A stretch of 64,000 nucleotides of DNA from Polaromonas sp. (GCA_013298815.1 JAAFJF010000003.1:1-64000), one strand, 5' to 3'; shown: positions 38,246 to 48,178, counted from the first letter of the stretch. The notes: a model not told the origin generated them from the letters alone. Numbers and translations are program-made.

Positions 38246-38647
38246 ATGAAAAAACTATCCTTTAAAGCAGCATCAAAAGCTGCAACATTAGCGACGGCCT
38301 CTCTCTTTTTTGCTTTTACGACAACGGCTGCCCTGGCCAAGCTACCAGCACTGTCTGACGAAGCCAAGGCCAAAGCTGCCGAAGCAGCCGCCAAAACAGC
38401 TTGGAATGGCAAGGTTGATGGCTTTTTGCTTTGCAAATCGCAAGACAAAGCCGCTGCCCACTACTACAAAACAGCAAAATCGACTAAACCCGCTGCAGCA
38501 ACTCCACCTTGTGCTGACCCTGGCCCGTTTGTTTACCCACTGCCAGTTGCAGCCGCCACTGCTGCACCAGCTACACCAGCGGTAGTGGCAGCTGCGGCTG
38601 TTCCGGCTAAACCAGCTGTTCCAGCTGTTTCGGCGAAGAAGCCCTGA
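38246..38647 (+). CDS. Exported Ala/Pro-rich protein after fdhC
   Basis: The 133-residue product has a Sec signal (MKKLSFKAASKAATLATASL, then a FFAFTTTAALA cleavage region). The mature part holds two cysteines (GFLLCKSQDKAAAHYYKT and TPPCADPGPFVYP), which could form a disulfide. The last 45 residues are Ala/Pro/Val low complexity ending VSAKKP. GAGGA lies seven bases before the ATG at 38246. I do not recognise a family. It lies 16 bases after fdhC and 17 before fdhD, so it belongs to the operon. Confidence 0.7.
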   Translation: MKKLSFKAASKAATLATASLFFAFTTTAALAKLPALSDEAKAKAAEAAAKTAWNGKVDGFLLCKSQDKAAAHYYKTAKSTKPAAATPPCADPGPFVYPLPVAAATAAPATPAVVAAAAVPAKPAVPAVSAKKP

Positions 38648-38664
38648 ACGCGCCCCTTCCCTAC

Positions 38665-39489
38665 TTGACCCAGTCCCACGCGCCCTTGGTGCGTGAGGTG
38701 ATAGCAGTTGACGAACACGGACAAAATCGCACCCTCTTCATTCCCGCCGAACGCGCGCTGACGGTTTACGTCGACAAACGCGAACTCGTCACGCTGATGA
38801 CGCTGGGCGCTCACCCCGAGTGGCTGGTTTTAGGCTATTTGCGCAACCAGCGCTTGGTAGATTCAATTGCCGAGATAGAATCCATCACCGTCGATTGGGA
38901 AGTAGGCGCTGCCGCCGTCAAAACCCGCCACGGCATCACCGACATTGAAAAACGCACCGAAAAACGCGTCGTCACCACCGGTTGCGGCCAAGGCAGCTTG
39001 TTTGGTGACTTGATGGGCGCGTTTGACAGCGTCACCCTGCCAGACTCCAAAGTCACCCAAGCGCAGCTAGAAACCATCACCAACGCCATTCGCCTGCAAG
39101 ACAGCGTGTACAAGCAAGCCGGTTCGGTACACGGCTGCGCCTTGTTTTCAGCACTGCCAGAATCACCCGAAACGGCAGAACAACTGATCTTTGTCGAAGA
39201 CGTGGGCCGCCACAACGCGATTGACACGATTGCAGGCTGGATGTGGCTGCAAGACCCAAAAAACGTTCAAGGCGCGAACAAAGTGTTTTACACCACGGGT
39301 CGTTTAACCAGCGAAATGGTCATGAAATCCGCCCAAATGGGCATCCCCGTTGTTGTTTCGCGCAGCGGCATGACCGAAATGGGTTTGGCCCTAGCTCAAA
39401 AACTCAACCTTTGCGCCATTGGCCGCGCCACGAACAAACGATTCTTGTGCTTTTCAGCGCCTGAACGGGTGTTTTGGCAGCAGATTTAA
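38665..39489 (+). CDS. fdhD: Formate dehydrogenase accessory sulfurtransferase FdhD
   Basis: FdhD passes sulfur from IscS to the molybdenum cofactor before it enters formate dehydrogenase. The 274-residue product has LVLGYLRNQRLVDSIAEI near residue 55, TTGCGQGSLFGDLM near residue 110 (normally a CxxC sulfur-transfer site in E. coli FdhD; here one cysteine is seen), SVHGCALFSA, VEDVGRHNAIDTIAGW and GRLTSEMVMKSAQMGIPVVV. No ATG is available; TTG at 38665 is assigned and GTG at 38692 is an alternative. As the only FdhD here it may serve both dehydrogenases. Confidence 0.92.
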   Translation: MTQSHAPLVREVIAVDEHGQNRTLFIPAERALTVYVDKRELVTLMTLGAHPEWLVLGYLRNQRLVDSIAEIESITVDWEVGAAAVKTRHGITDIEKRTEKRVVTTGCGQGSLFGDLMGAFDSVTLPDSKVTQAQLETITNAIRLQDSVYKQAGSVHGCALFSALPESPETAEQLIFVEDVGRHNAIDTIAGWMWLQDPKNVQGANKVFYTTGRLTSEMVMKSAQMGIPVVVSRSGMTEMGLALAQKLNLCAIGRATNKRFLCFSAPERVFWQQI

Positions 39490-39523
39490 TAGAAAGCAGT
39501 ATTTTTACAAGTTAAATACGCGT

Positions 39524-39566
39524 TTAGCCAGCGTATTTTCTGCCTAAACTGCTATTAAAAGCATAG
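39524..39566 (+). repeat. Dispersed ~45-bp repeat, copy 11
   Basis: This copy lies 34 bases after the fdhD stop: TTAGCCAGCGTATTTTCTGC, then CTAAACTGCTATT and AAAAGCATAG. Confidence 0.85.
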
Positions 39567-39620
39567 TAATTTTGCAAAGTCGACTTTGGCATAAACTACC
39601 TAAATTTAATATGTAAATTT

Positions 39621-39670
39621 GCCACTAGCCTCTGTATTTATTGCTTAGAGCGCTATCTTTTTTAGAAGAT
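39621..39670 (+). repeat. Dispersed ~45-bp repeat, copy 12
   Basis: The segment reads CACTAGCCTCTGTATTTATT and then GCTTAGAGCGCTAT followed by a T-run and TAGAAG. This tail variant matches copy 5. It is a direct repeat of copy 11, 54 bases downstream. Confidence 0.75.
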
Positions 39671-39796
39671 TTTTACATTCCTTGTCAGCCACTCTCATGG
39701 ATGCTCAACGCTGAATTTAGCTTGATTTATTACTTAGCAGCGCCATCTAAGTTTGTATTGCAAAAAAATCCGTTACTTGAGAGGTTAAGTACAGCC

Positions 39797-42391
39797 ATGA
39801 ACACCGCTTTTTACACATTGGGATGGCGCTCGCTTTGGCGGGATCTGCGGGCTGGGGAGTTGCGACTGCTGATTGTGGCTGTGTCGCTGGCAGTGGCGGC
39901 GTTGACGGCGGTGGGATTTTTTGCGGACAGGCTGAACGGTGGGCTTCAACGGGATGCGCGGCAGTTGCTGGGGGGCGATGCGGTGATTTCTAGCGACAAC
40001 CCGACGCCGCAGGTCTTGATGGACAAAGCCAAACAACTTGGGCTGCAGACGGCGCAAACGCTGGGGTTTCCGACCATGGCTAGAGCCGCATCGAACGCAA
40101 CATCGACAGATCAAGCCGCGAATTCAGGCGACCCGATGACCAAATTGGTCGCGCTGAAGGCGGTGAGCGAGGCTTACCCGCTGCGCGGGAGCTTGCAAAT
40201 CACATCAAAACAAGGCGCTGAACCGGCTAAAACCCGCGCCGTGCCGGCCGTGGGGGAAGCTTGGGTGGATGCTGCGCTGTTGGATGGTTTGGGGCTGCAA
40301 GTTGGCGATAAGCTACTGTTAGGCGACGCTGAGCTGCGGATTGGCCAAATCATCACGACCGAGCCTGACCGAGGCGCGGGTTTTGCCAATTTCGCGCCGC
40401 GCGTGATGGTCAACATGGCGGGGATGGCGGCAACGGGCTTGATTCAGCCGGCCAGCCGGGTGACTTATCGGTTTGCCGTGGCGGGGACGAGTGCTGGCGG
40501 GCCTGCACTGGACAAGGATGTGAAGGCGTTTGTGGATTTCGCCAAAACACAAACCATAGCTGGCGTGAGACTGGAATCGTTTGAAGGCGGACGCCCCGAA
40601 ATGAAGCAAACGCTGGACAGAGCTGAGAAGTTTTTGAGCTTGATTGCGTTGCTTGCCGCTCTGCTGAGCGCTGTGGCTGTGGCATTGGCTGCGCGAAGCT
40701 TTGCCGCCAAGCATTTGGACAACTGCGCCATGCTGCGTGTGCTGGGGCAGAGCCAGCGCAATATCGGGCTGAGTTACACCTTTGAATTTGCGCTGGTCGG
40801 CTTGTTTGCGAGTGGGCTGGGCATTGTGATGGGTTATGCGGTGCATTACGTCTTTGTGCTGCTGCTCGCGGGTTTGATTGAGTCGAGCTTGCCTGCCGCG
40901 TCCTTGTGGCCCGTCGTCTTTGGTTTGGGCATGGGGATGACACTGTTGCTAGCGTTTGGTCTGCCACCTGTGCTGCAACTGGCGCAAGTGCCGCCGCTGC
41001 GGGTGATTCGTCGCGATGTGGGCAGTTTGAAACCTGCTTCATTGGCCGTGCTGGGCTTGGGTTTGGCAGGGTTTGTGACGCTGCTGCTGGCTACTAGCAG
41101 CGATTTGAAGCTGGGTTTGATCACGGTGGGCGGTTTTGCAGCGGCTGTGGTGCTGTTTGCGGGCATCAGCTATTTGGCCATCAAACTGCTGCGCATGAGC
41201 GTGAACGACGCGACTGCGCCACGCTGGCTGGTATTGGCAACGCGGCAACTCACGGCACGGCCGGCGTTTGCGGTGGTGCAGATCAGCGCCTTGTCACTCG
41301 GGCTGCTGGCCTTGATTTTGTTGGTCTTGCTGCGAACGGACTTGATTGACAGTTGGCGAAAAGCGACACCGCCTGACGCGCCGAATCGCTTTGTCATCAA
41401 CGTGATGCCAGAGCAAAGCGAGAGTTTTCAGCAAACCTTGAAGCAAGCTGGTGTCAAAAATTACGACTGGTTTCCCATGATTCGTGGGCGATTGGTGGCG
41501 ATCAACAAAACGGAAGTGAAACTAGACAATTTTGCCGACGAACGTGCCAAGCGTATGCTGGACAGGGAATTCAATTTATCCAACAGCGCGGCGCTGCCCG
41601 CACACAACATCGTCACATCAGGCGCGTGGACCTCTGAGGAAACCGGCGGCGTGAGCGTGGAAGAAAGCGTGGCAAAAACCTTGAACTTGGCGCTGGGCGA
41701 TGCGCTTCGCTTTGACGTGGGTGGCATGCTGATTGACAGCAAAGTCAGCTCTGTGCGCAAGGTGGACTGGGGCTCTATGCGGGCCAACTTTTATGTGATG
41801 TTTCCGGTAGCGCAATTGACGGGTGTGCCGGTGACTTACATGGGTGCTTTCCGTGCACCAGTAGCAATGAATAGCAAAGACGGTAAAACCAGTGCGGCCA
41901 ATAATAGTTCAAATTTTGACAATGCGTTGGTTAAAAATTACCCCAACATCACCAGCGTGGACATGAGCGCCACGGTATCGCAAATCCAAAAAGTGCTGGA
42001 TCAAGTCATCCGCGCGGTTGAGTTTTTGTTTACATTCACCCTAGCTGCCGGCGTGGTTGTTTTGCTAACGGCCATCACAGCGACCAAAGATGAGCGCGCT
42101 AAAGAATTTGCAGTGATGCGTTCCTTGGGTGCCAGTGGCAAGCTGTTGCGTCAAGTCCAAGGCGCTGAGTTGGCCGGTGTGGGTTTGTTAGCGGGCTTCT
42201 TGGCCAGTATCATCGCTGTGGCGATTGGTTGGGCGATGGCGCGCTATGTGTTTGAGTTCAGCTGGAGCATCAAGCTATGGGTGCCACTTGCTGGTGCGAT
42301 GACAGGATCGTTGTTAGCCTTGGTTGCTGGAACCTATGTGCTACGCTCGGTATTGCGCAGACCGGTGATTGAAACGCTGCGGCAGCAATAA
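39797..42391 (+). CDS. FtsX-type ABC transporter permease (YbbP-like)
   Basis: The 864-residue product has an N-terminal helix (about 20-45), a large periplasmic domain, and two FtsX-like domains. The first spans about residues 270-410 (FLSLIALLAALLSAVAVALA, then MLRVLGQSQRNIGLSYTFEF). The second, at the C-terminus, has AKEFAVMRSLGASGKLLRQV. The layout of roughly ten helices fits YbbP, whose partner is the ATPase YbbA; no ATPase is encoded nearby. The substrate is unknown; some relatives move lipids or lipoproteins. The ATG at 39797 is the family-like start (MNTAFYTLGWRSLWRDL). Confidence 0.88.
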   Translation: MNTAFYTLGWRSLWRDLRAGELRLLIVAVSLAVAALTAVGFFADRLNGGLQRDARQLLGGDAVISSDNPTPQVLMDKAKQLGLQTAQTLGFPTMARAASNATSTDQAANSGDPMTKLVALKAVSEAYPLRGSLQITSKQGAEPAKTRAVPAVGEAWVDAALLDGLGLQVGDKLLLGDAELRIGQIITTEPDRGAGFANFAPRVMVNMAGMAATGLIQPASRVTYRFAVAGTSAGGPALDKDVKAFVDFAKTQTIAGVRLESFEGGRPEMKQTLDRAEKFLSLIALLAALLSAVAVALAARSFAAKHLDNCAMLRVLGQSQRNIGLSYTFEFALVGLFASGLGIVMGYAVHYVFVLLLAGLIESSLPAASLWPVVFGLGMGMTLLLAFGLPPVLQLAQVPPLRVIRRDVGSLKPASLAVLGLGLAGFVTLLLATSSDLKLGLITVGGFAAAVVLFAGISYLAIKLLRMSVNDATAPRWLVLATRQLTARPAFAVVQISALSLGLLALILLVLLRTDLIDSWRKATPPDAPNRFVINVMPEQSESFQQTLKQAGVKNYDWFPMIRGRLVAINKTEVKLDNFADERAKRMLDREFNLSNSAALPAHNIVTSGAWTSEETGGVSVEESVAKTLNLALGDALRFDVGGMLIDSKVSSVRKVDWGSMRANFYVMFPVAQLTGVPVTYMGAFRAPVAMNSKDGKTSAANNSSNFDNALVKNYPNITSVDMSATVSQIQKVLDQVIRAVEFLFTFTLAAGVVVLLTAITATKDERAKEFAVMRSLGASGKLLRQVQGAELAGVGLLAGFLASIIAVAIGWAMARYVFEFSWSIKLWVPLAGAMTGSLLALVAGTYVLRSVLRRPVIETLRQQ

Positions 42392-42431
42392 CATCAGACT
42401 ATTACACACATACCGCGGTCGTAGCGGACAT

Positions 42432-42468
42432 AAAAAAACCCTCAGAACCTAAATTCTGAGGGTTTTAT
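42432..42468 (-). terminator. Rho-independent terminator, probably bidirectional
   Basis: AAAACCCTCAGAA and TTCTGAGGGTTTT form a perfect 13-bp stem around a six-base loop. On the minus strand it is followed by a run of seven T and closes the tRNA gene and ribosomal operon; on the plus strand it could stop the permease transcript. Confidence 0.88.
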
Positions 42469-42470
42469 AT

Positions 42471-42547
<77 letters not shown>

Positions 42548-42558
42548 TTAAGAACTCT

Positions 42559-42564
42559 ATTATA
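42559..42564 (-). promoter_or_regulatory. Candidate -10 box of the initiator tRNA gene
   Basis: On the minus strand TATAAT lies 12 bases before the tRNA 5' end, placing transcription start a few bases upstream of the mature tRNA. No good -35 box was found at 17 bases, where the rplQ-side hairpin lies. Confidence 0.4.
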
Positions 42565-42602
42565 ACTTACTTATCTAACTCTGCGAGTTAGTTAGGTAAG
42601 TT
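42564..42602 (-). terminator. Hairpin after rplQ, likely terminator or processing site
   Basis: AACTTACTTATCTAACTC and GAGTTAGTTAGGTAAGTT pair over 18 positions with two mismatches around a TGC loop. On the minus strand it follows the rplQ stop by about 20 bases. There is no proper T-run, so read-through into the tRNA gene is possible. Confidence 0.55.
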
Positions 42603-42621
42603 AAATATATTTATCTATAAA

Positions 42622-43014
42622 TTATGATTTAACTTCAGCTGCTGGAGCAGTTGTGTCTGGGCGGTCAACCAATTCGACCAAAGCCATAGGTGCATTGTCA
42701 CCCACGCGGAAACCCATTTTCAAAATACGTGTGTAACCACCTGGACGTGCTGCGAAGCGTGGGCCCAGATCAGCAAACAATTTCACGACTGAATTGCGAT
42801 CGCGCAAACGGTCAAAAGCCATACGTTTGTTCGCCAAGCTTGGGTTTTTAGCCAAAGTGATCATTGGCTCCACAACGCGGCGGAGTTCTTTTGCTTTTGG
42901 CAAAGTTGTTTTGATGACTTCGTGCTCAATGAGCGAATTCATCATATTGCGAAGCATCGCTAAGCGGTGTTCGCTGGTTCTGTTTAGTTTACGTAGTCCG
43001 TGTCCGTGACGCAT
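42622..43014 (-). CDS. rplQ: 50S ribosomal protein L17
   Basis: L17 binds 23S rRNA near the exit tunnel. The 130-residue product has the family start [20 protein letters not shown] and [20 protein letters not shown]. Length is normal; the C-terminal tail [10 protein letters not shown] is a short extra. It is the last gene of the alpha operon, 98 bases after rpoA, the standard order. Confidence 0.97.
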   Translation of the reverse strand: MRHGHGLRKLNRTSEHRLAMLRNMMNSLIEHEVIKTTLPKAKELRRVVEPMITLAKNPSLANKRMAFDRLRDRNSVVKLFADLGPRFAARPGGYTRILKMGFRVGDNAPMALVELVDRPDTTAPAAEVKS

Positions 43015-43112
43015 GGTGTTTTCCTTTTATTAGTAGATAGCCGTATCAGGTACTATCCGATTTAAAACCACAACCTTGATTAGATCAATTTTGTGGTTTG
43101 GTTTTTTAATAT

Positions 43113-44108
43113 TTAACCTTGTTTATCCAAGCCAGCTGGTGGCCAACTTTCGAGCTTCATACCCAATGTCAAACCGCGAGAGGCCAAAACTTCTTTGATT
43201 TCATTGAGTGATTTACGACCCAAGTTTGGTGTTTTGAGCAACTCGTTTTCAGAGCGCTGGATCAGATCACCAATGTAGTAAATGTTTTCTGCTTTGAGAC
43301 AGTTGGCTGAGCGAACGGTGAGTTCTAACTCATCGACTGGACGCAACAACAATGGGTCAAACTGCTGCGCATTACGTGCAGAGCTTGGTGCATCGAAAGC
43401 AGCCAATTCGCTACCTTCTAATTGTGCAAATACAGCCAATTGTTCAACCAAAATTTTGGCAGATGAACGCACAGCATCTTCAGCATTGATGGCACCATTG
43501 GTTTCAATTTCGATCACCAATTTGTCCAAATCAGTACGCTGCTCAACGCGAGCATTTTCAACGGCATAGCTGACGCGTGAAACTGGAGAAAAAGAGGCAT
43601 CCAAAACGATACGACCAATAGACTTGTTAGGCTCATCGCCGAAACGACGCATTGTTCCTGGAACGTAGCCACGGCCTTTTTCAACCTTGATCTGCATGTC
43701 CAACTTGCCACCTTGTGACAAGTGCGCAATGATGTGATCAGGATTCACGATTTCTACATCGTGCGGCGTTTGAATATCAGCAGCAGTCACTGGACCTTCG
43801 CCGTCTTTACGCAAGCTCAAAGTGACTTCATCGCGGTTGTGCAATTTGAAAACCACACCTTTGAGGTTCAACAAAATGTTGACAACATCTTCTTGAACAC
43901 CGTCGATCGATGAATACTCGTGCAACACACCAGCAATAGTCACTTCAGTTGCGGCATAGCCAACCATAGAAGACAGCAAAACGCGGCGCAAGGCATTTCC
44001 TAGCGTGTGACCATAGCCACGCTCAAACGGCTCAAGCGTCACCTTAGCGCGGTTAGCACTAAGTTGCTCTACGTGGATAGCTTTTGGTTTTAATAGATTT
44101 GCTTGCAT
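43113..44108 (-). CDS. rpoA: RNA polymerase alpha subunit
   Basis: Two alpha subunits seed RNA polymerase assembly. The 331-residue product has the N-terminal dimerisation domain ([20 protein letters not shown] near residue 30) and the C-terminal DNA- and activator-binding domain. That second domain includes [20 protein letters not shown] and [20 protein letters not shown], joined by a linker near residues 235-250. It stands between rpsD and rplQ as expected. Confidence 0.98.
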   Translation of the reverse strand: MQANLLKPKAIHVEQLSANRAKVTLEPFERGYGHTLGNALRRVLLSSMVGYAATEVTIAGVLHEYSSIDGVQEDVVNILLNLKGVVFKLHNRDEVTLSLRKDGEGPVTAADIQTPHDVEIVNPDHIIAHLSQGGKLDMQIKVEKGRGYVPGTMRRFGDEPNKSIGRIVLDASFSPVSRVSYAVENARVEQRTDLDKLVIEIETNGAINAEDAVRSSAKILVEQLAVFAQLEGSELAAFDAPSSARNAQQFDPLLLRPVDELELTVRSANCLKAENIYYIGDLIQRSENELLKTPNLGRKSLNEIKEVLASRGLTLGMKLESWPPAGLDKQG

Positions 44109-44210
44109 ATTAATTTCCTCTCAATACCCCCAGCTCGTTACGCCGGTAAGGCTGGTGAAGCGCTCAAACTTGCAATGCGAAGCAAGTTTGAGAACCAATT
44201 AAAATGATTT

Positions 44211-44834
44211 TTAGCGAGAATACAACTCAACGATGAGTGATTCGTTGATGTCAGCACCGAATTCATCACGATCAGGCGACTTCTTGAAAGTACCAGTTGC
44301 TTTTTCGATGTTAACTTCAACCCAAGCTGGCATGCCAACTTGTTGAGCCAATTGCAAGGCTTCAGCAATACGTGTTTGTGCTTTAGACTTGTCACGCACA
44401 GCAACCACATCACCCGCCTTAACCATGTAAGACGGAATGTTGACAGATTGTCCATTGACAGTCATGGCTTTGTGTGAGACCAACTGGCGCGCTTCAGCAC
44501 GTGTTGAGCCAAAACCCATACGGTACACAACGTTGTCCAGACGTGACTCTAGCAATGACAACAAGTTTGCACCTGTATTGCCTTTGCGACGATCAGCTTC
44601 TGCAAAATAGCGGCGGAACTGACGCTCCAAGATGCCGTACATACGCTTTACTTTTTGTTTTTCACGCAATTGCAAACCGAAATCAGAAGTACGAGCACCG
44701 GAAGTGCGACCATGTTGACCTGGTTTTGAATCAAATTTTGCTTTATCGCTGATAGAACGACGTGCGCTCTTCAAGAATAAATCAGTGCCTTCACGACGGG
44801 AGAGCTTGGCCTTAGGGCCTAAATAACGTGCCAC
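44211..44834 (-). CDS. rpsD: 30S ribosomal protein S4
   Basis: S4 is a primary 16S rRNA binder that starts 30S assembly. The 207-residue product begins [20 protein letters not shown] and has the S4 RNA-binding domain at about residues 96-158 ([20 protein letters not shown], then [19 protein letters not shown]). It lacks the zinc cysteines found in some S4 proteins. S4 represses the alpha operon in E. coli; whether that holds here is not visible. Confidence 0.97.
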   Translation of the reverse strand: MARYLGPKAKLSRREGTDLFLKSARRSISDKAKFDSKPGQHGRTSGARTSDFGLQLREKQKVKRMYGILERQFRRYFAEADRRKGNTGANLLSLLESRLDNVVYRMGFGSTRAEARQLVSHKAMTVNGQSVNIPSYMVKAGDVVAVRDKSKAQTRIAEALQLAQQVGMPAWVEVNIEKATGTFKKSPDRDEFGADINESLIVELYSR

Positions 44835-44968
44835 GGGAGTTTCCTTTTATTTCATCTGCCACAGGCTAGCTGTGGGAGCTATCGACAAATTGTCAATAGC
44901 GGTGGGCTTAGATTGATTGTCGAAAAACTTAAAAACTTTAGCAAGTTTAAAACTTGCCAAGTTAAAAA

Positions 44969-45373
44969 TTAAATACGACGACGTTTTTGTGGCCTGCAGC
45001 CGTTGTGTGGCACAGGCGTGACATCAGCAATGGAGTTGATACGAATGCCCAATGCGCCGAGTGCACGAACTGAAGATTCGCGACCTGGGCCGGGGCCTTT
45101 GATTTCAACATCAACGTTTTTGATGCCTTGCTCCATAGCTGCACGACCAGCAACTTCAGACGCAACTTGAGCAGCGTATGGTGTTGATTTACGTGAACCT
45201 TTGAAACCTTGACCACCTGATGACGCCCAAGCCAATGAATTGCCTTGACGATCGGTGATGGTAATGATGGTGTTGTTAAACGATGCATGCACGTGTGCAA
45301 TGCCATCCGCAACGTTCTTGCGGACTTTTTTACGTACGCGTTGAGCCGCGCTATTGGATGGTGCTTTTGCCAT
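44969..45373 (-). CDS. rpsK: 30S ribosomal protein S11
   Basis: S11 forms part of the 30S platform near the mRNA exit. The 134-residue product has [37 protein letters not shown] and the C-terminal [18 protein letters not shown], all conserved in the family. It lies 17 bases after rpsM. The 134-base gap to rpsD is the longest inside the alpha operon. Confidence 0.97.
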   Translation of the reverse strand: MAKAPSNSAAQRVRKKVRKNVADGIAHVHASFNNTIITITDRQGNSLAWASSGGQGFKGSRKSTPYAAQVASEVAGRAAMEQGIKNVDVEIKGPGPGRESSVRALGALGIRINSIADVTPVPHNGCRPQKRRRI

Positions 45374-45390
45374 AATAGTGTTCTATCTGA

Positions 45391-45756
45391 TTATTTTTTC
45401 AACGATGCCGCCGCTTTGCGCGGACCTTTACGCGTACGTGCATTGGTACGCGTTCTTTGACCACGCATAGGCAGGCCACGACGATGACGGAATCCGCGGT
45501 AGCAACCAATATCCATCAAACGCTTGATGTTCATGGTTGTCTCACGGCGCAAATCACCTTCGATAGTAAAAACTGCGATTTGATCGCGAATTTTTTCTAA
45601 GTCACCGTCAGTGAGATCCTTAATTTTCTTTGAATAAGCAATATCACATGCTTCGCAAATTTTGCGAGCGCGTGTACGACCAATACCGAAAATTGCGGTC
45701 AATCCGATTTCAGCATGTTGATGCTGTGGAATATTAATACCTGCTATACGTGCCAT
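45391..45756 (-). CDS. rpsM: 30S ribosomal protein S13
   Basis: S13 sits in the 30S head and touches the 50S subunit and P-site tRNA. The 121-residue product has [20 protein letters not shown], the helix-two-turn-helix region, and a basic tail [20 protein letters not shown] that reaches the P site. Order rpmJ-rpsM-rpsK is standard. Confidence 0.97.
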   Translation of the reverse strand: MARIAGINIPQHQHAEIGLTAIFGIGRTRARKICEACDIAYSKKIKDLTDGDLEKIRDQIAVFTIEGDLRRETTMNIKRLMDIGCYRGFRHRRGLPMRGQRTRTNARTRKGPRKAAASLKK

Positions 45757-45780
45757 ATGCGTCCTCTAAAACTTTCTAAA

Positions 45781-45894
45781 TTAACCTTGGCGCTGCTTGT
45801 GACGCGGATCTGTACAGATAACACGCACTACACCCTTACGACGGATGATTTTGCAGTTGCGGCAAATTTTCTTGACCGAAGCCGAAACTTTCAT
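45781..45894 (-). CDS. rpmJ: 50S ribosomal protein L36
   Basis: This very short gene encodes 37 residues, [20 protein letters not shown] followed by [17 protein letters not shown]. The pattern C11, C14, C27 and H32 is the zinc ribbon of the C+ type of L36. It lies between infA and rpsM, its usual place. Confidence 0.97.
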   Translation of the reverse strand: MKVSASVKKICRNCKIIRRKGVVRVICTDPRHKQRQG

Positions 45895-45953
45895 TTCATT
45901 CTCCCAAATATCTATAAAAAACCAAAGTACTAAATAAAACTAAATAATCTAAT

Positions 45954-46172
45954 TTATTTAGCACGAAACACTATTCTCGCCCGCGTCAAATCGTAGGGAG
46001 TTAACTCAACTGTCACTTTGTCACCAGGCAGTATACGAATGTAGTGCATCCGCATTTTTCCAGAAATATGACCCAGTACGATATGCCCATTTTCCAATTT
46101 AACCCGGAAAGTTGCATTGGGTAGGTTTTCAACAACCTCACCCGCCATTTGAATAACATCATCTTTAGACAT
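45954..46172 (-). CDS. infA: Translation initiation factor IF-1
   Basis: IF-1 blocks the A site during initiation. The 72-residue product is one OB-fold with [39 protein letters not shown] and [17 protein letters not shown]. It lies eight bases after secY. Many betaproteobacteria carry a second infA elsewhere; only this one is in the window. Confidence 0.97.
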   Translation of the reverse strand: MSKDDVIQMAGEVVENLPNATFRVKLENGHIVLGHISGKMRMHYIRILPGDKVTVELTPYDLTRARIVFRAK

Positions 46173-46179
46173 AATTTAC

Positions 46180-47499
46180 TCAAGCACCTAAAGATGACTT
46201 AAAATTTGCCTTTTTGAGGAGCGAATCGTACTGCTGGGACATCATGTAGTTTTGCACTTGTGCCATGAAGTCCATAGTAACGATCACAATAATCAGGAGT
46301 GAAGTACCACCGAAGTAGAAGGGCACATTATATTTCAAAATTAAGAACTCTGGCAGCAGGCAAACAAAAGTAATGTAGATAGCACCAGCAAAGGTCAAGC
46401 GGAGCAAAATTTTGTCAATGTATTTTGCCGTTTGGTCACCAGGACGAATTCCCGGAACAAAAGCACCGCTCTTTTTCAAGTTATCAGCAGTTTCGCGGCT
46501 GTTAAAAACCAATGCCGTGTAGAAAAAACAAAAGAATACAATTGCTGCAGCATAGAACATGACGTAGATAGGTTGACCTGGGGTCAACATACCAGCAATG
46601 TCCTTGAGCCAGCGCATTGAATCACCTGTACTCAGCCAGCTAACCAAGGTAGCAGGAAGAAGAATAATCGATGATGCGAAGATCGGAGGAATCACACCTG
46701 CCATGTTTAATTTTAATGGCAAGTGTGATGATTGTCCGCCATACACTTTGTTGCCGACTTGTCTACGTGCATAGTTCACTAAAATCTTACGCTGGCCGCG
46801 CTCTACGAATACAACAAAGTATGTCACGCCAATGACGACTGCAACAATAATGATGGCAACCAGGATATTCATAGCACCAGTACGAACCAACTCAAGCAAT
46901 CCACCAACAGCATTTGGTAAACCAGCAGCAATACCAGCAAAAATCAAGATAGAAATACCATTACCCAAACCGCGTTCTGTAATTTGCTCGCCCAACCACA
47001 TCAAAAACATGGTACCAGCTGTCAAACTAATCACAGCGGTAGCTCTGAAACCAAAACCTGGCTCAATCACCATGCCTGGAGAGCTTTCCAAAGCCAAAGC
47101 GATACTGATAGTTTGAAACAAAGCAAGACCCAGTGTGCCATAGCGCGTATATTGCGTGATCTTACGGCGGCCAGATTCACCCTCTTTTTTCATCTGTTCA
47201 AACGCTGGAACGACATACGCCAGCAATTGCATAATGATGGAGGCCGAAATGTACGGCATGATGCCAAGGGCAAAAATAGTAAAACGTGACAAAGCTCCAC
47301 CAGAGAACATATTGATCAAATTCAATATACCGCCCTCTTGCCCTTTGAAGAACTGCTGCAATTGTGCTGGATCTATACCTGGTACAGGTATGTGCGCACC
47401 GATGCGATAGACCACCAAGGCTAGCAACAAAAACATCAAGCGACGACGCAAATCGCCGAACTTACCGTTTTTTGCTAATTGATTGGAACCAGTTGCCAC
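46180..47499 (-). CDS. secY: Protein translocase subunit SecY
   Basis: SecY is the channel of the Sec translocon in the inner membrane. The 439-residue product has ten hydrophobic segments. It also has the family signatures [20 protein letters not shown] (second helix region) and [17 protein letters not shown]-like [20 protein letters not shown], and the conserved [20 protein letters not shown] loop. It lies in the spc operon after rplO. secB, whose product delivers clients to SecA, is also in this window. Confidence 0.97.
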   Translation of the reverse strand: MATGSNQLAKNGKFGDLRRRLMFLLLALVVYRIGAHIPVPGIDPAQLQQFFKGQEGGILNLINMFSGGALSRFTIFALGIMPYISASIIMQLLAYVVPAFEQMKKEGESGRRKITQYTRYGTLGLALFQTISIALALESSPGMVIEPGFGFRATAVISLTAGTMFLMWLGEQITERGLGNGISILIFAGIAAGLPNAVGGLLELVRTGAMNILVAIIIVAVVIGVTYFVVFVERGQRKILVNYARRQVGNKVYGGQSSHLPLKLNMAGVIPPIFASSIILLPATLVSWLSTGDSMRWLKDIAGMLTPGQPIYVMFYAAAIVFFCFFYTALVFNSRETADNLKKSGAFVPGIRPGDQTAKYIDKILLRLTFAGAIYITFVCLLPEFLILKYNVPFYFGGTSLLIIVIVTMDFMAQVQNYMMSQQYDSLLKKANFKSSLGA

Positions 47500-47538
47500 G
47501 CTTATGCCTTAAATATCTTGATGTTTACTGCAAAGCAA

Positions 47539-47970
47539 TTAAGCAATGCTGCCACCAGCGGCTTCAATAGCTGCTTTTGCACCAACAGTTGCACCAATGC
47601 CATTGAGCTTGACAGCACGTGTGATGGCGCCAGACTTGATGACTTTGACAACTTTAGCCAACTCACCAATCAAACCAGCTTGCTTTAATGACAAGATATC
47701 AACTTCTGGTGCACCGAGCAATTCGAGTGCAGACAAAGTAACTTCAGCATTGAACTTCAGCAAATGTGATTTAAAACCGCGCTTTGGCAAACGGCGCTGC
47801 ATAGGCATTTGACCGCCCTCAAAACCAACCTTGTGGTAACCGCCAGTACGAGACTTTTGACCTTTGTGACCACGGCCAGCGGTTTTACCGATACCAGAGC
47901 CAATACCACGACCAACGCGACGTTTGTAATGTTTTGCGCCATCAGCAGGCTTGATGTTATTTAATTCCAT
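47539..47970 (-). CDS. rplO: 50S ribosomal protein L15
   Basis: L15 is a late-assembling 50S protein. The 143-residue product starts [20 protein letters not shown] and has the Gly/Lys-rich region [20 protein letters not shown] and [21 protein letters not shown] start at the ATG 47970; a GTG three bases upstream is in frame but unlikely. It is eleven bases after rpmD. Confidence 0.97.
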   Translation of the reverse strand: MELNNIKPADGAKHYKRRVGRGIGSGIGKTAGRGHKGQKSRTGGYHKVGFEGGQMPMQRRLPKRGFKSHLLKFNAEVTLSALELLGAPEVDILSLKQAGLIGELAKVVKVIKSGAITRAVKLNGIGATVGAKAAIEAAGGSIA

Positions 47971-47980
47971 CACTGGCCTC

Positions 47981-48163
47981 TTATAGTACTTTGATCAGGT
48001 AGCTGATCTTGTTAATCATGCCGCGGACTGCGGGAGAATCCACCAGTTCGCTGGTGCTATTAACTTTGCGCAAGCCCAAACCACGCACAGTTGCGCGGTG
48101 AGATTCTTTGCATCCAATAGGGCTACGAACCAATTGGAGTTTGACTGTTAGTTGTGTCGTCAT
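47981..48163 (-). CDS. rpmD: 50S ribosomal protein L30
   Basis: This 60-residue product has the L30 pattern [20 protein letters not shown], then [20 protein letters not shown] and the end [12 protein letters not shown]. It lies between rpsE and rplO as in most spc operons. Confidence 0.96.
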   Translation of the reverse strand: MTTQLTVKLQLVRSPIGCKESHRATVRGLGLRKVNSTSELVDSPAVRGMINKISYLIKVL

Positions 48164-48178
48164 GTTGTTACTCTCAAT

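Larger units (their letters stand above)
39490..39796. other. Gene-free stretch between fdhD and the permease gene
   Basis: This 307-base AT-rich stretch holds two tandem direct copies of the dispersed repeat and no convincing gene. An open frame enters it from 39641, but its start region is repeat sequence and the family start is at 39797. No clear terminator for the fdh operon was seen. Confidence 0.6.

Noticed and set aside
38246-38647. Ala/Pro-rich C-terminus considered as a tandem repeat protein
   Set aside because: The residues are low complexity without a regular period, so no repeat unit can be defined.
39641-39796. Longer permease frame beginning at 39641
   Set aside because: The added residues derive from repeat copy 12 and AT-rich spacer; the family N-terminus begins at 39797.
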